This document shows positions 8,308 to 17,174 of a stretch of DNA of 64,000 nucleotides, one piece after another. Every line of letters starts with the position of its first letter. Position 1 is the stretch's first letter. This stretch comes from Phenylobacterium sp. (GTDB lineage: Bacteria; Pseudomonadota; Alphaproteobacteria; Caulobacterales; Caulobacteraceae). The translations under genes and the position numbers were made by a program. The notes beneath the pieces are model-generated. The model was not told the origin of the DNA. It was given only the letters and a program-made list of their open reading frames with translations, and did not search any database. The stretch covers positions 51,872 to 115,871 of the forward strand of contig NZ_JAEUMN010000079.1 in the NCBI RefSeq assembly GCF_016793225.1, read 5' to 3'.

Positions 8308-10236
8308 ATGGCGATCTGGAAGGCGGCGCTGCCCGCGATCCTGACGGGAGCCCTGGTGGGCGGTGGGGCGGCCCTGAGCGCCGGCCGCGACGCGCCGGCC
8401 GCGGCGGACCGGGCGGCCGTGGCCGCCGCGGCGGTCCCGGCGGCGCCCGCCCGGCTGCCGGGCTGGAACGCCGACCGGAACGCCTACTTCGGCGACCTGC
8501 ACGTCCACACCTACCTGTCCAACGACGCCTACATCTTCAACGTCCGCCGCACGCCGGACGACGCCTACCGTTTCGCCCGCGGGGAGACGATCGGCCACGC
8601 CGGCGGGTTCGAAGTCCGCCTTGCGGGCGGGCCGCTCGACTTCGTGGCGGTGACCGACCACGCCGAATACATGGCGATGATCCGCGAGGCGGGCGACCCC
8701 AACAGTCCGCTGTCGAAGCTCGAGTTCTCGCAGGGCCTGTTCAGCTCCGACCCCGACCAGATCCTGAAGGGCTTCTCCCGGCTGGTGCTGGCGCGGCAGT
8801 CCGGGACCCTGCCCCAGGCCTACACGGATCCGGCGATCGGCTCGCGCGCCTGGGCCGAGGTGCAGGCGGCCGCGGCGCGGCACAACCAGCCCGGCCGCTT
8901 CACCACCCTGATCGGCTACGAGTACACCTCCGCGCCCGACGGCCGGAACCTGCACCGCAACGTGATCTTCCGGTCGGCCAAGGTTCCCGGCGCGCCCTAT
9001 TCGGCGAGCGAGTCCACGGACCCCGAGGACCTGTGGCGCGCGATGGACGGCTGGCGCGCCAAGGGCATCGAGGCGCTGGCGATCTCGCACAACGCCAACG
9101 GCTCGGACGGGCTGATGTACGACACCACGCGGCGCAACGGGCAGCCGCTGGACCGCGCCTATGCCGAGCTCCGCGACCGGAACGAGCCGCTGACCGAGAT
9201 CACCCAGATCAAGGGCACGTCCGAAACCCATCCGACCCTGTCGCCGAACGACGAATGGGCCGGGTTCGAGCTGATGGAGACCTACATCGGGCGCCCGAAC
9301 CCGGTGACCAAGTTCGCCGGCAGCTACGTCCGCCGCGCGCTTCAGGACGGGATCATCTATCGCGAGAAGATCGGCGCGAACCCGTTCCGGATGGGCTTCA
9401 TCGGTTCGTCCGACACCCACAACGCCGCGCCCGGCAGCGTCGAGGAGCCCAACTACTTCTCCAAGGCCGGCCTGCCCGACGGTACGCCCGAGCTGCGGGG
9501 CTCGATCCCGCCGAAGGGCCAGCGCGGCTGGACCGCGGACTCGGCGGCCAGGACCGGGAACGGGACCACGCTGCCGGCCCAGACCTGGGGCGCGAGCGGC
9601 CTGGCGGGCGTCTGGGCCGAGGAGAACAGCCGCGAGGCGATCTACGCCGCGCTGCGGCGGCGCGAGACCTTCGCCACCTCGGGGCCGCGCATCAAGGTGC
9701 GGTTCTTCGCCGGCTACGAGTTCCCGGCCAACCTGCTGGGCCGCGCCGACGCGGTCCGGCAAGCCTATGCCCACGGCGTCCCCATGGGGGGCGACCTCCT
9801 GGCGGCGAAGGGCAAGGCCCCGGCCTTCGTCCTCTGGGCGGTGCGCGATCCCTCGGGCGGCTACCTCCAGCGCGCCCAGATCGTGAAAGGCTGGATCGAG
9901 AACGGCCAGGCCCGCGAGAAGGTGATCGACGTGGTCTGCTCCGACGGCCTGAAGCCCGCGGGCGGACGTTGCCCGGACAACGGCGCCGGCGTCGACCTGA
10001 AGACCTGCCGCCCGGATCCGTTCAAGGGCGACGTCGAGCTCAAGACGGTCTGGCGCGATCCCGAGTTCGATCCGCAGCAGCGCGCCTTCTACTATGTGCG
10101 GGTGCTCGAGAACCCGTCATGCCGCTGGTCGGCGTGGGACGCCCTGCGGAACGGGACGCCGGTCAACCCGAACCTCGCGCCGACGATCCTCGAGCGCGCC
10201 TGGTCCTCGCCCATCTGGTACGAACCCGCGGCCTGA
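8308..10236 (+). CDS. DUF3604 (PHP-like) family exported protein
   Basis: A 642-residue paralogue of the protein at 1304. FGDLHVHTYLS (His65, His67), VTDHAEYM and GSSDTHN correspond to the metal-binding motifs of the first copy, and RRRETFATSGPRIKV and ERAWSSPIWY repeat its C-terminal signatures. Residues 7-26 are hydrophobic and look like a signal peptide or anchor, without a lipobox Cys. ATG 8308 follows GGGGAGGAAGG; an in-frame ATG at 8266 overlaps the receptor end and lacks a site. It has an insertion relative to the first copy around the SSDTH region (PNYFSKAGLP onward). Downstream of a TonB receptor on the same strand. Reaction unknown. Confidence 0.87.
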   Translation: MAIWKAALPAILTGALVGGGAALSAGRDAPAAADRAAVAAAAVPAAPARLPGWNADRNAYFGDLHVHTYLSNDAYIFNVRRTPDDAYRFARGETIGHAGGFEVRLAGGPLDFVAVTDHAEYMAMIREAGDPNSPLSKLEFSQGLFSSDPDQILKGFSRLVLARQSGTLPQAYTDPAIGSRAWAEVQAAAARHNQPGRFTTLIGYEYTSAPDGRNLHRNVIFRSAKVPGAPYSASESTDPEDLWRAMDGWRAKGIEALAISHNANGSDGLMYDTTRRNGQPLDRAYAELRDRNEPLTEITQIKGTSETHPTLSPNDEWAGFELMETYIGRPNPVTKFAGSYVRRALQDGIIYREKIGANPFRMGFIGSSDTHNAAPGSVEEPNYFSKAGLPDGTPELRGSIPPKGQRGWTADSAARTGNGTTLPAQTWGASGLAGVWAEENSREAIYAALRRRETFATSGPRIKVRFFAGYEFPANLLGRADAVRQAYAHGVPMGGDLLAAKGKAPAFVLWAVRDPSGGYLQRAQIVKGWIENGQAREKVIDVVCSDGLKPAGGRCPDNGAGVDLKTCRPDPFKGDVELKTVWRDPEFDPQQRAFYYVRVLENPSCRWSAWDALRNGTPVNPNLAPTILERAWSSPIWYEPAA

Positions 10237-10242
10237 GGCCGC

Positions 10243-11235
10243 TCAGATCTTGAACGCCTCGAACGTCTCCGGGGCGAACAGGTCCTCAGGCGCAAGGCGG
10301 CGCGCCGACAGCCCCTGTTCGTGGTGGTAGCGCAGGAAGGTGTCGAGGACCGGCCGGTTGCGGTGGAAGCCGTAGGGCCACCAGTCGTCGCCGAGCAGAG
10401 CGCGCGCGTCCTCCACGGCGGCCACCTGCCAGGGCAGCATCGAGGTCATCGCCGACGTGACCGACAGGGCGGCGTAGGTGACGGCCTGGGCCTCGCAGAA
10501 GGCCTTGAACAGCGACTGGGCGATCCAGCGGTTCGCCTCGTAGACGGACCGGCGGATGGCGATGACGTGCATGATCGGGAACAGGCCCGTCCGCCGGTAG
10601 TAGTCCTTCTCCACCGCCACGAAGTCCGGGAACAGCCGGCGCACGTCGTCCGGTCGGCTGTAGAACGTCGAGGGCGTGCGCGCCGTGTGCAGGGCGTCGA
10701 TCTCGCCGTCCGCCAGCATGGCCGACAGGGTCTTCCCGGGCCCGATGGGCGTGACCCGGAACCGCTCGGGCAGGCTCAGCTTCAGCTTCTCGTCGCGGCC
10801 GGGCTCCTCCTCGCCGCCGGTTAAGTACTCCACCGAGGCAGGGTCGACGCCGTACTCGTCCGACAGGATGCCGCGGATCCAGACCGGCGCGGTCATCTGG
10901 TACTCGGGCACGCCGACCCGGCGGCCGACCAGGTCCTGCGGCCGCTCGATGCCGCTGCGGGCCGACACGAAGACGCACGAGTGGCGGAAGAAGCGCGACG
11001 GGAAGACGGGGATCGCGATGAAGGCCGGATCCTCGCGCATCAGCGAGACGCAGTAGGACGACAGCGACATCTCCGCGACGTCGAACTCGCGGTTCCGCAG
11101 CATCCGGAAGAAGGTCTCCTCGACCTCCAGGGGCAGGAAGTTCAGGTCGATGCCCTCGGGTCGGACGCGCCCGTCGGCGAGCGCGCGGGTGCGGTCGTAG
11201 TCCCAGCACGCCAGGGTAAGCCGCAGCCTGCTCAT
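10243..11235 (-). CDS. 4,5-dihydroxyphthalate decarboxylase-like protein
   Basis: A 330-residue protein starting MSRLRLTLACWDYDRTRALADG, the characteristic opening of the 4,5-dihydroxyphthalate decarboxylase (Pht5) family, which adopts a substrate-binding-protein-like fold. Pht5 converts 4,5-dihydroxyphthalate to protocatechuate. Supporting motifs are RVRPEGIDLNFLPLEVEETFFRM and the late GFHRNRPVLDTFLRYHHEQGL block. No signal peptide is seen, arguing against a periplasmic binding protein. The ATG overlaps the upstream dehydrogenase stop (ATGA), so the two are translationally coupled. Together with the Rieske oxygenase and the pca operon it could complete a phthalate-type route, but homologues of this family also act on other diacids or are unassigned, so the substrate is tentative. 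Confidence 0.75.
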   Translation of the reverse strand: MSRLRLTLACWDYDRTRALADGRVRPEGIDLNFLPLEVEETFFRMLRNREFDVAEMSLSSYCVSLMREDPAFIAIPVFPSRFFRHSCVFVSARSGIERPQDLVGRRVGVPEYQMTAPVWIRGILSDEYGVDPASVEYLTGGEEEPGRDEKLKLSLPERFRVTPIGPGKTLSAMLADGEIDALHTARTPSTFYSRPDDVRRLFPDFVAVEKDYYRRTGLFPIMHVIAIRRSVYEANRWIAQSLFKAFCEAQAVTYAALSVTSAMTSMLPWQVAAVEDARALLGDDWWPYGFHRNRPVLDTFLRYHHEQGLSARRLAPEDLFAPETFEAFKI

Positions 11236-12398
11236 TCTCCGCTCTCCAACGCGTCCACTTCGACTTCCCGACCCTCGGCCGACGCGCGCAGGATCGCCAG
11301 GCAGACGGCGAGGTTCTCGGCGCCCCACAGCCCGTCGTGGATGACAGGCGCCTGCTTCACCACAGCCGTCCAGAGCTCGTCGATCACCCGCTTGCGTCCA
11401 GCCGGGCCCAGCGGGAGATCCACCGTCCGCCGAGAGGTCTCGCTGTAGATCTCCACGCCCCTCGCCGTCGGACGCACGTCGGCCCGCTCGCAGGAGGCCA
11501 GCACGAAGCCGAAGTGTTCATGCCCCGCCGGCGCACCCTTCGCGGACGCGGCCGCCCCATAGGCCCGGGAGGACTTCAGCTCGGCCTCCGGCGCGGCCCC
11601 AAGCCGGCTTCGCGCGGCGGCGTAGGCGTCGACGTCGACCGCCTCGCCGGTCTCGCCGATCCCGCCCATCAGGGCGTTGCTGTCGTAGCGGCCGTAGCCC
11701 GAGTAGGTGAGCGCGGCCGACGCCCCGCCCGCGAACGTCAGGAAGGCCTGGTACGCGCCTTCGGTCGGCCGCGCCGGGTCCCAGATGCCGGTCGTGGCCC
11801 GCACGGCGACGACCCGGTCGCCGACCAGCCGGCGCGCCACGTCCACCTGATGCGCCGCCTGGCTGAACACCACGCCGCCGCCCTGGCGGGTGTCGAGTTC
11901 CGCGGGGCGCCGCGGGCGATAGATGAAGTCCGTGAAGGTGACCGACGTCACCATGCGCGGCGCGCCGACGACGCCCGAGGCGATGAAGTCGCCGGCCCAG
12001 GCGACGGGCGCGTCGAAGCCGTGGCTGGGGCCGACGACCAGGCTCACGCCCGCAGCGTCGGCGGCGGACCGCATCCGCGCGCAGTCGGCAAGGCTCAGGG
12101 CCATGGGCTTCTCGACCAGGATGTGCTTGCCCTGACGGGCGGCGGCGACGGCGAGGTCGGCGTGGGTCTCGTGGGGCGTGGCGATGTAGACCACCTCGAC
12201 GTCGGGATCTTCAAACATCGCCTCGGCGGTCGGATAGGCCGGCGCGCCGAACTCGGCCTGGAAGGCGGCGCGCGCCTCGGGCCGCGGATCGGCCGCCGCC
12301 ACGACGGCCACCCGCGCGTCGGCCTGCAAGGTCGGGCGCGTCAGGTCGAACCCCCGGCTGAGTCCGGCCACGCCGATGCGCAGCACGCGACCTGACAT
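11232..12398 (-). CDS. Gfo/Idh/MocA-family oxidoreductase (Pht4-like)
   Basis: A 388-residue NAD(P)-dependent dehydrogenase. The N-terminal Rossmann fold begins RIGVAGLSRGF near residue 7, and the family signature VEKP lies at 95-98. An AAHQVDVARRL segment later matches the conserved active-site histidine helix. In phthalate degraders the cis-4,5-dihydrodiol dehydrogenase Pht4 belongs to this family, and the coupled decarboxylase-like gene supports that role here. ATG 12398 has a GGGAGGCGGGAG site. Divergent from the Rieske oxygenase, sharing an operator at 12447-12462. The exact substrate is inferred from context. Confidence 0.8.
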   Translation of the reverse strand: MSGRVLRIGVAGLSRGFDLTRPTLQADARVAVVAAADPRPEARAAFQAEFGAPAYPTAEAMFEDPDVEVVYIATPHETHADLAVAAARQGKHILVEKPMALSLADCARMRSAADAAGVSLVVGPSHGFDAPVAWAGDFIASGVVGAPRMVTSVTFTDFIYRPRRPAELDTRQGGGVVFSQAAHQVDVARRLVGDRVVAVRATTGIWDPARPTEGAYQAFLTFAGGASAALTYSGYGRYDSNALMGGIGETGEAVDVDAYAAARSRLGAAPEAELKSSRAYGAAASAKGAPAGHEHFGFVLASCERADVRPTARGVEIYSETSRRTVDLPLGPAGRKRVIDELWTAVVKQAPVIHDGLWGAENLAVCLAILRASAEGREVEVDALESGE

Positions 12399-12420
12399 GA
12401 ACTCCCGCCTCCCCGCCGAC

Positions 12421-12449
12421 TGGACACCGCGACGCCGGAGCACGATACT
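12421..12449 (+). promoter_or_regulatory. Predicted promoter of the Rieske oxygenase gene
   Basis: TGGACA (12421-12426), 17 bases, GATACT (12444-12449): a good match to a sigma-70 type promoter. The TT(A/C)G-N4-CTAA repeat overlaps the -10 and the expected transcription start, the placement expected of a repressor site. Confidence 0.55.
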
Positions 12450-12462
12450 TCGATATCTAAGT
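12447..12462. promoter_or_regulatory. Regulon operator O1
   Basis: ACTTCGATATCTAAGT, pairing at 7 of 8 positions. It sits between the divergent Gfo/Idh/MocA and Rieske genes, 22 bases before the Rieske start. One of eight sites of form TT(A/C)G-N4-CTAA. Confidence 0.6.
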
Positions 12463-12483
12463 TTATCTCAACCGGGCGCGACG

Positions 12484-13761
12484 ATGAGACCCGCCGACAA
12501 CGAACTTCTCTGCCGTGTCGAGGGCGAGGCGCCGATGGGCCGGCTCATGCGCCAGCACTGGCTGCCGGCCTGCACGATCGAGGAGGTCGCCGAGCCCGAC
12601 GGCGCGCCGGTCCGCAGCCGCCTGCTGGGCGTCGACCTCGTGGTGTTCCGCGACTCGGAGGGCCGGATCGGCGTGCTGAACGAGCGCTGCCCGCACCGGG
12701 GGGCCTCGCTGGTCTACGGCCGCAACGAGGACTGCGGCCTGCGCTGCCTCTACCACGGCTGGAAGTTTGGCGTGGACGGGACCATCCAGGAGATGGCTTC
12801 GGAACCTCCGGACAGCCGCATGTACAACCTGAAGGCCCGCGCCTACCCCGCGCGCGAAGCCGGGGGCTTCGTCTGGGTCTGGCTGGGCGAGCCCGACGCC
12901 GTCCGGCCCTTCGAGACGCCCGCCTGGGCGCCGACGCCGGACACCCGGATCTCGATCGTGAAGATCCACGCCGAGTGCAACTGGGCCCAGGTGCTGGAGG
13001 GCTCGATCGACAGCGCCCACTCGTCCAGCCTGCACTCCACGAACATGCCGACGGCCCAGGTGGAGGGCTCGACCGCGACCGACACCGCCTGGCTGCGTCC
13101 CTCGAACGACAAGGCCCCGCGGCTGGAGGTGGAGGCCACCGACTACGGCTTCCACTACGCCGCCCTGCGCAGGCCGCTGCGCGACCCCGAGACCCACGTC
13201 TACGTCCGCACCACCGTCTTCATCGCGCCCTTCACGGTGCTGATCCCGCCGAACGACCAGTACAAGCTGGCGCAGATGCTGGTGCCGATCGATGACGTGA
13301 ACTGCATGTTCTACTGGATCGCCTGGCACGAGACGAAGGGGATCGGGCAGGACGCCTGGCGGCGCTTCTGCGCCGCCGAGGTGGGTAAGGACCTCGACAG
13401 CGACTTCCGCAAGCGCCGCAACCTGGCCAACGACTACCTGCAGGACCGCGCGAAGATGAAGGCCGGCGACTTCACCGGCATCGAGGGCATCCCGTTCCAG
13501 GACATGGCCATGTGGGAGAGCATGGGCCCGATCGCCGACCGCAGCGAAGATCACCTGGGCGCCAGCGACGCGGCCATCGTCCAGTTCCGCCGCCAGATGG
13601 TGGCGGCCGCCAAGGCCGTGGCCGCCGGCGAGCCGGCCCTCGGGACCCGCTCGGCCTCGCGCCAGGTCGATCTGGCCTCGTTCGAGGGCGTCGTGCCCAG
13701 GACGTCCGACTGGCGCGGCTTCACCGCCCGAAGCGCCTCGGCGGCGGCCGCCGCGGAGTAG
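12484..13761 (+). CDS. Rieske non-heme iron oxygenase, phthalate 4,5-dioxygenase-like
   Basis: A 425-residue large subunit of a ring-hydroxylating oxygenase. The Rieske [2Fe-2S] ligands are Cys69-Pro-His71 and Cys88-Leu-Tyr-His91. The catalytic iron motif is D176-x2-H179-x4-H184, with Asp176 as the bridging residue. The opening (NELLCRVEGEAPMGRLMRQHWLPAC) is typical of the phthalate 4,5-dioxygenase branch, which lacks a small subunit and uses a separate FMN/[2Fe-2S] reductase. No such reductase is in the window. The start lacks a clear ribosome site; ATG 12484 is chosen by homology and its place after the promoter and operator. Members of this branch also hydroxylate or demethylate other aromatic acids, so phthalate is the contextual guess. 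Confidence 0.88.
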   Translation: MRPADNELLCRVEGEAPMGRLMRQHWLPACTIEEVAEPDGAPVRSRLLGVDLVVFRDSEGRIGVLNERCPHRGASLVYGRNEDCGLRCLYHGWKFGVDGTIQEMASEPPDSRMYNLKARAYPAREAGGFVWVWLGEPDAVRPFETPAWAPTPDTRISIVKIHAECNWAQVLEGSIDSAHSSSLHSTNMPTAQVEGSTATDTAWLRPSNDKAPRLEVEATDYGFHYAALRRPLRDPETHVYVRTTVFIAPFTVLIPPNDQYKLAQMLVPIDDVNCMFYWIAWHETKGIGQDAWRRFCAAEVGKDLDSDFRKRRNLANDYLQDRAKMKAGDFTGIEGIPFQDMAMWESMGPIADRSEDHLGASDAAIVQFRRQMVAAAKAVAAGEPALGTRSASRQVDLASFEGVVPRTSDWRGFTARSASAAAAAE

Positions 13762-13804
13762 CCTGCCCGCCCCCAGCCGGTCGCCGGGACGAGCCGGGCC
13801 GCCG

Positions 13805-14299
13805 TCAGCCGATCGCGTACATGAAGTGCCGGACGCCCCAGTCCATGCGCACGCCGCAACCGACCGCCAGCACCCCGTTCAGCCAGGCGTAGCGCGGGTC
13901 GGCCGTCTCGAAGACCGGGGCGATGCGGATCGAGTAGGCGCTGGGGTCCACCTCGGGGGCGGCCGGATCGCGGAACGCCGCCGCCACGGCGTCCGGCACG
14001 ACGCTGCGGCCCGCGTACGTAAGGTGGATCAGCGCCCCGTCGTGCGTCCGCCACATCGAGCGCGCGTCGAAGGCGGCGACCTGAACGCCGGGCTCCATCT
14101 GACCGCCGTGGGACCAGTTGCCGCCGCCCGGCAGGATCTCGCCGTCAAGACGCGCGCCGCGGAACCGGCCTCCGGTGATGTAGCCGACCCTGCGGGCGCT
14201 GAACGGCGTCTGGCCCAGCGCCATGATGCCGCCCTCGACCTCGAAGTCGGCGATGCACAGGGGCGTGCTGACCAGGCCCGGGAAGGCGAGCTCGCTCAT
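13805..14299 (-). CDS. DUF3237 family protein
   Basis: A 164-residue protein of the DUF3237 family, function unknown, with no signal peptide or membrane segment. Shared family blocks are HDGALIHLTYAGR near the middle and APVFETADPRYAWLNGVLAVG near the end; both recur in the paralogue at 36271. The ATG overlaps the upstream hydrolase stop (ATGA), so it is co-translated with it. The start MSELAFPGLVSTPLC matches the paralogue's beta-strand opening. Recurrence next to aromatic catabolism genes in this window suggests a role in the pathway rather than housekeeping. Confidence 0.85.
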   Translation of the reverse strand: MSELAFPGLVSTPLCIADFEVEGGIMALGQTPFSARRVGYITGGRFRGARLDGEILPGGGNWSHGGQMEPGVQVAAFDARSMWRTHDGALIHLTYAGRSVVPDAVAAAFRDPAAPEVDPSAYSIRIAPVFETADPRYAWLNGVLAVGCGVRMDWGVRHFMYAIG

Positions 14300-15465
14300 C
14301 CGGCCTTCTTCGCGACCCACGCGCACAGGAGGTCGGCCATGTCGTCGCGGACCTGGCGGCTGTCCTCGAAGTAGTGCTGGCCCTTGATGAGCTGCAGCTC
14401 CTTGTCGGCGCACCCGATGTTGTCGAAGATCTTGTGGGCGTCGCTGGGGAAGACCCCCGTGTCGGCGAGGCCCTGGACGACCAGGCTGGGCGTGTCGAAC
14501 TTCGCCAGCTGCTCGGCGCCCTGGCACTTCGACGTCTCCAGGCTCCACATCGACAGCCAGGTCTTCAGGTTGTTGGCGCGGCCGATGCTGGGGGAGCGGT
14601 TCGCCACGGCGGGGTGGCCTCGGTAGCACATGGGCGTCTGCCGCTCGGACGGGTCGATGCTGCCGTCCATCATCCGCAGGTCGCCCCAGCAGCGGAACAG
14701 CGGGAACAGCCGGTCGGGGACGCCGGCCGCGTTCAGCCTGGCCAGCTCGGCCTTGGCCCAGTCGGTGATGCGCTGGTTGCGGGCGCGCTGGGCGGCGCGG
14801 TAGCGGGTGATGAACTCCGGCGAGTACGGCGGACCGTTCTCGGGGTTGAACGGGTTCAGGCTCTCGTCGGTGGCCACCGGGTCGTTCTCGTCGACCACCG
14901 AGGCGTCCATCCAGTCGGTGAGCACCTCCGGGCGCCCCTGGTGGGCGTTCAGCGAGATGTAGAGATCGGCCTTGGGCAGGGTGTTCAGCGCCTCGAGGCC
15001 GGGGCCGCTGAGGAGATCGCCCAGGGTCGGCGCGATGGCCTCGGCCTGATAGGCCCCCATCAGCGAGCCCCCGCCCGAGTTGCCCAGGATCACCACGCAC
15101 TCGACGCCGGCCTTCTCCTTCAGCCACCGCACGCCCACGCCGATGTCGATGACCGCATGCTCCAGCAGGAACTGGTCCTCGGCGCCGCGGTAGCGGGTGT
15201 TCCAGCCCAGGAACCCGTAGCCCCGCGAGGCCAGGTACGGGGCGATGTAGTGCTCGGAGAAGTCGACGTTGTAGTGGGTGGCGATGAAGGCGACCTTCGG
15301 GCGCTTGCCCTTCGGGGCCGTGTAGATGCCCTGGCAGGGGTGGCCGCCCGCCATGATCCGCGGCGAGGTCGGCGAGACGAACCCCAGGAACTCGCGGTCC
15401 AGCCCCGCCAGAAGGTCACTGTCGTCGATCACGCCTCGCCCCCTATGATCCGGCGAGACCTTCAC
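14296..15465 (-). CDS. Alpha/beta hydrolase-fold protein
   Basis: A 389-residue alpha/beta hydrolase. VVILGNSGGGSLMGAYQ carries the nucleophile elbow (G-N-S-G-G), with a candidate acid in LVVQGLADTGVFPSD and a His in KGQHYFED near the C-terminus. No signal peptide, so probably cytoplasmic. The frame opens with GTG 15465; a second GTG at 15432 has a better site (AGGGGGCGAGG) and would move the operator O2 clear of the coding region, so the real start may be there. It heads a two-gene operon with the DUF3237 gene, divergent from the acyl-CoA ligase. It could cleave an ester or a C-C bond of a ring-opening product; sequence does not decide. Confidence 0.8.
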   Translation of the reverse strand: MKVSPDHRGRGVIDDSDLLAGLDREFLGFVSPTSPRIMAGGHPCQGIYTAPKGKRPKVAFIATHYNVDFSEHYIAPYLASRGYGFLGWNTRYRGAEDQFLLEHAVIDIGVGVRWLKEKAGVECVVILGNSGGGSLMGAYQAEAIAPTLGDLLSGPGLEALNTLPKADLYISLNAHQGRPEVLTDWMDASVVDENDPVATDESLNPFNPENGPPYSPEFITRYRAAQRARNQRITDWAKAELARLNAAGVPDRLFPLFRCWGDLRMMDGSIDPSERQTPMCYRGHPAVANRSPSIGRANNLKTWLSMWSLETSKCQGAEQLAKFDTPSLVVQGLADTGVFPSDAHKIFDNIGCADKELQLIKGQHYFEDSRQVRDDMADLLCAWVAKKAG

Positions 15466-15477
15466 GCCCCGCTCGAT

Positions 15478-15493
15478 ACTTCGCTATCTAACC
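15478..15493. promoter_or_regulatory. Regulon operator O2
   Basis: ACTTCGCTATCTAACC, matching TT(A/C)G-N4-CTAA, between the divergent alpha/beta hydrolase and acyl-CoA ligase genes. Like O1 it is preceded by GATAC. Confidence 0.55.
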
Positions 15494-15545
15494 ATTATCG
15501 GCGAAGCGCGCGGCGCGCCACAGCGAACCGGAGGAAGCACGACAC

Positions 15546-17174
15546 ATGCGGGCCCTGATGCAGGACTGGTCCCTGACCCTGGACAAGATCCTCGACCACG
15601 CCGCCCGCTGGCACGGGGAGCGCGAGATCGTCACCCGGTCGGTCGAGGGCCCGCTGGTGCGCTCGGACTACGCGCGCCTGAAGCAGCGGGCCAAGCAGGT
15701 GTCGCACGGCCTGCTGGAGATGGGCGTCCGTCCCGGCGACCGCATCGCCACCCTGGGCTGGAACAGCGATCGCCACCTGGAGACCTGGTACGGGACGATC
15801 GGCGTCGGCGCGGTGCTGCACACCCTGAACCCGCGGCTCTTCCCGGAGCAGCTCGTCTACATCGCCAACCACGCCGGCGACACGGTGCTGTTCGCCGACC
15901 CCGCCTGCGCCGCGCTGCTGGAGGAGATCCTGCCGCAGTGTCCGACAATCCGCCGGGTGATCTTCCTGAGCGCCGAGGCGCCCGCCACGTCCTTCCCGGC
16001 GGACGCCTACGAGCCCTGGCTGGCCGACCGCCCGCAGGACACGCCGTGGGGCGGCTTCGACGAGTCCTCCGCGGCAGGCCTCTGCTACACCTCGGGCACG
16101 ACCGGCAATCCGAAGGGCGTGCTCTACGGCCACCGGTCGAACTACATCCACGCGATGATGACGCTGCAGCCCGACGCGCTGAACCTCTCGGCGCGCGACA
16201 CGGTGCTGCTCAGCGTGCCCATGTACCACGCCAACGCCTGGGGCGTGATGTACTCGGCCCCGCTGGTGGGGGCGAAGCTGGTGCTGCCGGGCCAGAAGCT
16301 GGACGGCGCCTCGCTGCACGAACTGATGGAGACCGAGGGCGTCACCTATTCCGCCGGCGTGCCGACGCTCTGGCAGATGCTGCTGGCCCACCTGAAGGAG
16401 ACGAACGGCAGGCTCACGACCCTTCAGCGGGCGACGGTCGGCGGCTCGGCCTGCCCCGAGTCGATCATCCGCACCCTGCACGACGACTACGGCGTCGACG
16501 TGATCCAGGGCTGGGGGATGACCGAGACCTCGCCGCTGGCGACCATCTCGATCCCGAAGCGGCCGGGCCTCAGCTTCGAGGAGGCCCTGCCCGGCAAGCT
16601 CAAGCAGGGCCGCCTCGTGGGCAATCTCGACCTGAAGCTGGTGGACGACGAGGGCCGGCGGCTGCCGCACGACGGCAAGACCTTCGGCCGGCTGATGATC
16701 AAGGGCCCGACGGTGGCCAGCGGCTACTACGGCAGCCCGCACAACTCGGCGGTGGACGACGAGGGCTTCTTCGACACCGGCGACGTCGCCGCCATCGACG
16801 AGCACGGCGACATGCAGATCACCGACCGGGCCAAGGACGTCATCAAGTCGGGCGGCGAGTGGATCTCCTCCATCGACGTGGAGAACATCGCCGTCGGTCA
16901 CCCCAAGGCGGCGCTCTGCGCCGTGCTGGGCGTCGTGCACCCGAAATGGGACGAGCGGCCGGTGCTGCTGGTCCAGCTGGAACCGGGAGCCGCCGCCGAG
17001 AAGCAGGAGTTCCTGGACTTCCTGGACGGCAAGATCGCCCGCTGGTGGATGCCGGACGACGTGATCTTCGTCGACGAGATCCCCATCGGCGCCACCGGCA
17101 AGATCGACAAGAAGAAGCTGCGCGAACGCCTGACCGGCTACCAGCTCCCGTTCGATCCGAACCTCAAGCGGTAG
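15546..17174 (+). CDS. AMP-dependent acid:CoA ligase
   Basis: A 542-residue acyl-adenylate-forming ligase that would activate a carboxylic acid with ATP and CoA. The P-loop-like signature [12 protein letters not shown] lies near residue 183, GWGMTETSP near 321, the hinge aspartate motif [32 protein letters not shown] around 415-445, and the catalytic lysine in [13 protein letters not shown] near 520. Length and the [16 protein letters not shown] block resemble medium-chain acyl-CoA and methylmercaptopropionate-CoA ligases (DmdB-like), but substrate specificity cannot be assigned. The ribosome site is GGAGGAAG. Its 3' end overlaps the convergent FMN reductase by 11 bases, with no terminator between. 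Confidence 0.88.
   Translation: MRALMQDWSLTLDKILDHAARWHGEREIVTRSVEGPLVRSDYARLKQRAKQVSHGLLEMGVRPGDRIATLGWNSDRHLETWYGTIGVGAVLHTLNPRLFPEQLVYIANHAGDTVLFADPACAALLEEILPQCPTIRRVIFLSAEAPATSFPADAYEPWLADRPQDTPWGGFDESSAAGLCYTSGTTGNPKGVLYGHRSNYIHAMMTLQPDALNLSARDTVLLSVPMYHANAWGVMYSAPLVGAKLVLPGQKLDGASLHELMETEGVTYSAGVPTLWQMLLAHLKETNGRLTTLQRATVGGSACPESIIRTLHDDYGVDVIQGWGMTETSPLATISIPKRPGLSFEEALPGKLKQGRLVGNLDLKLVDDEGRRLPHDGKTFGRLMIKGPTVASGYYGSPHNSAVDDEGFFDTGDVAAIDEHGDMQITDRAKDVIKSGGEWISSIDVENIAVGHPKAALCAVLGVVHPKWDERPVLLVQLEPGAAAEKQEFLDFLDGKIARWWMPDDVIFVDEIPIGATGKIDKKKLRERLTGYQLPFDPNLKR

Noticed and set aside
10243-11235. Periplasmic ABC transporter substrate-binding protein
   Set aside because: The fold is similar, but there is no signal peptide and no adjacent permease, and the N-terminus matches the 4,5-dihydroxyphthalate decarboxylase family.
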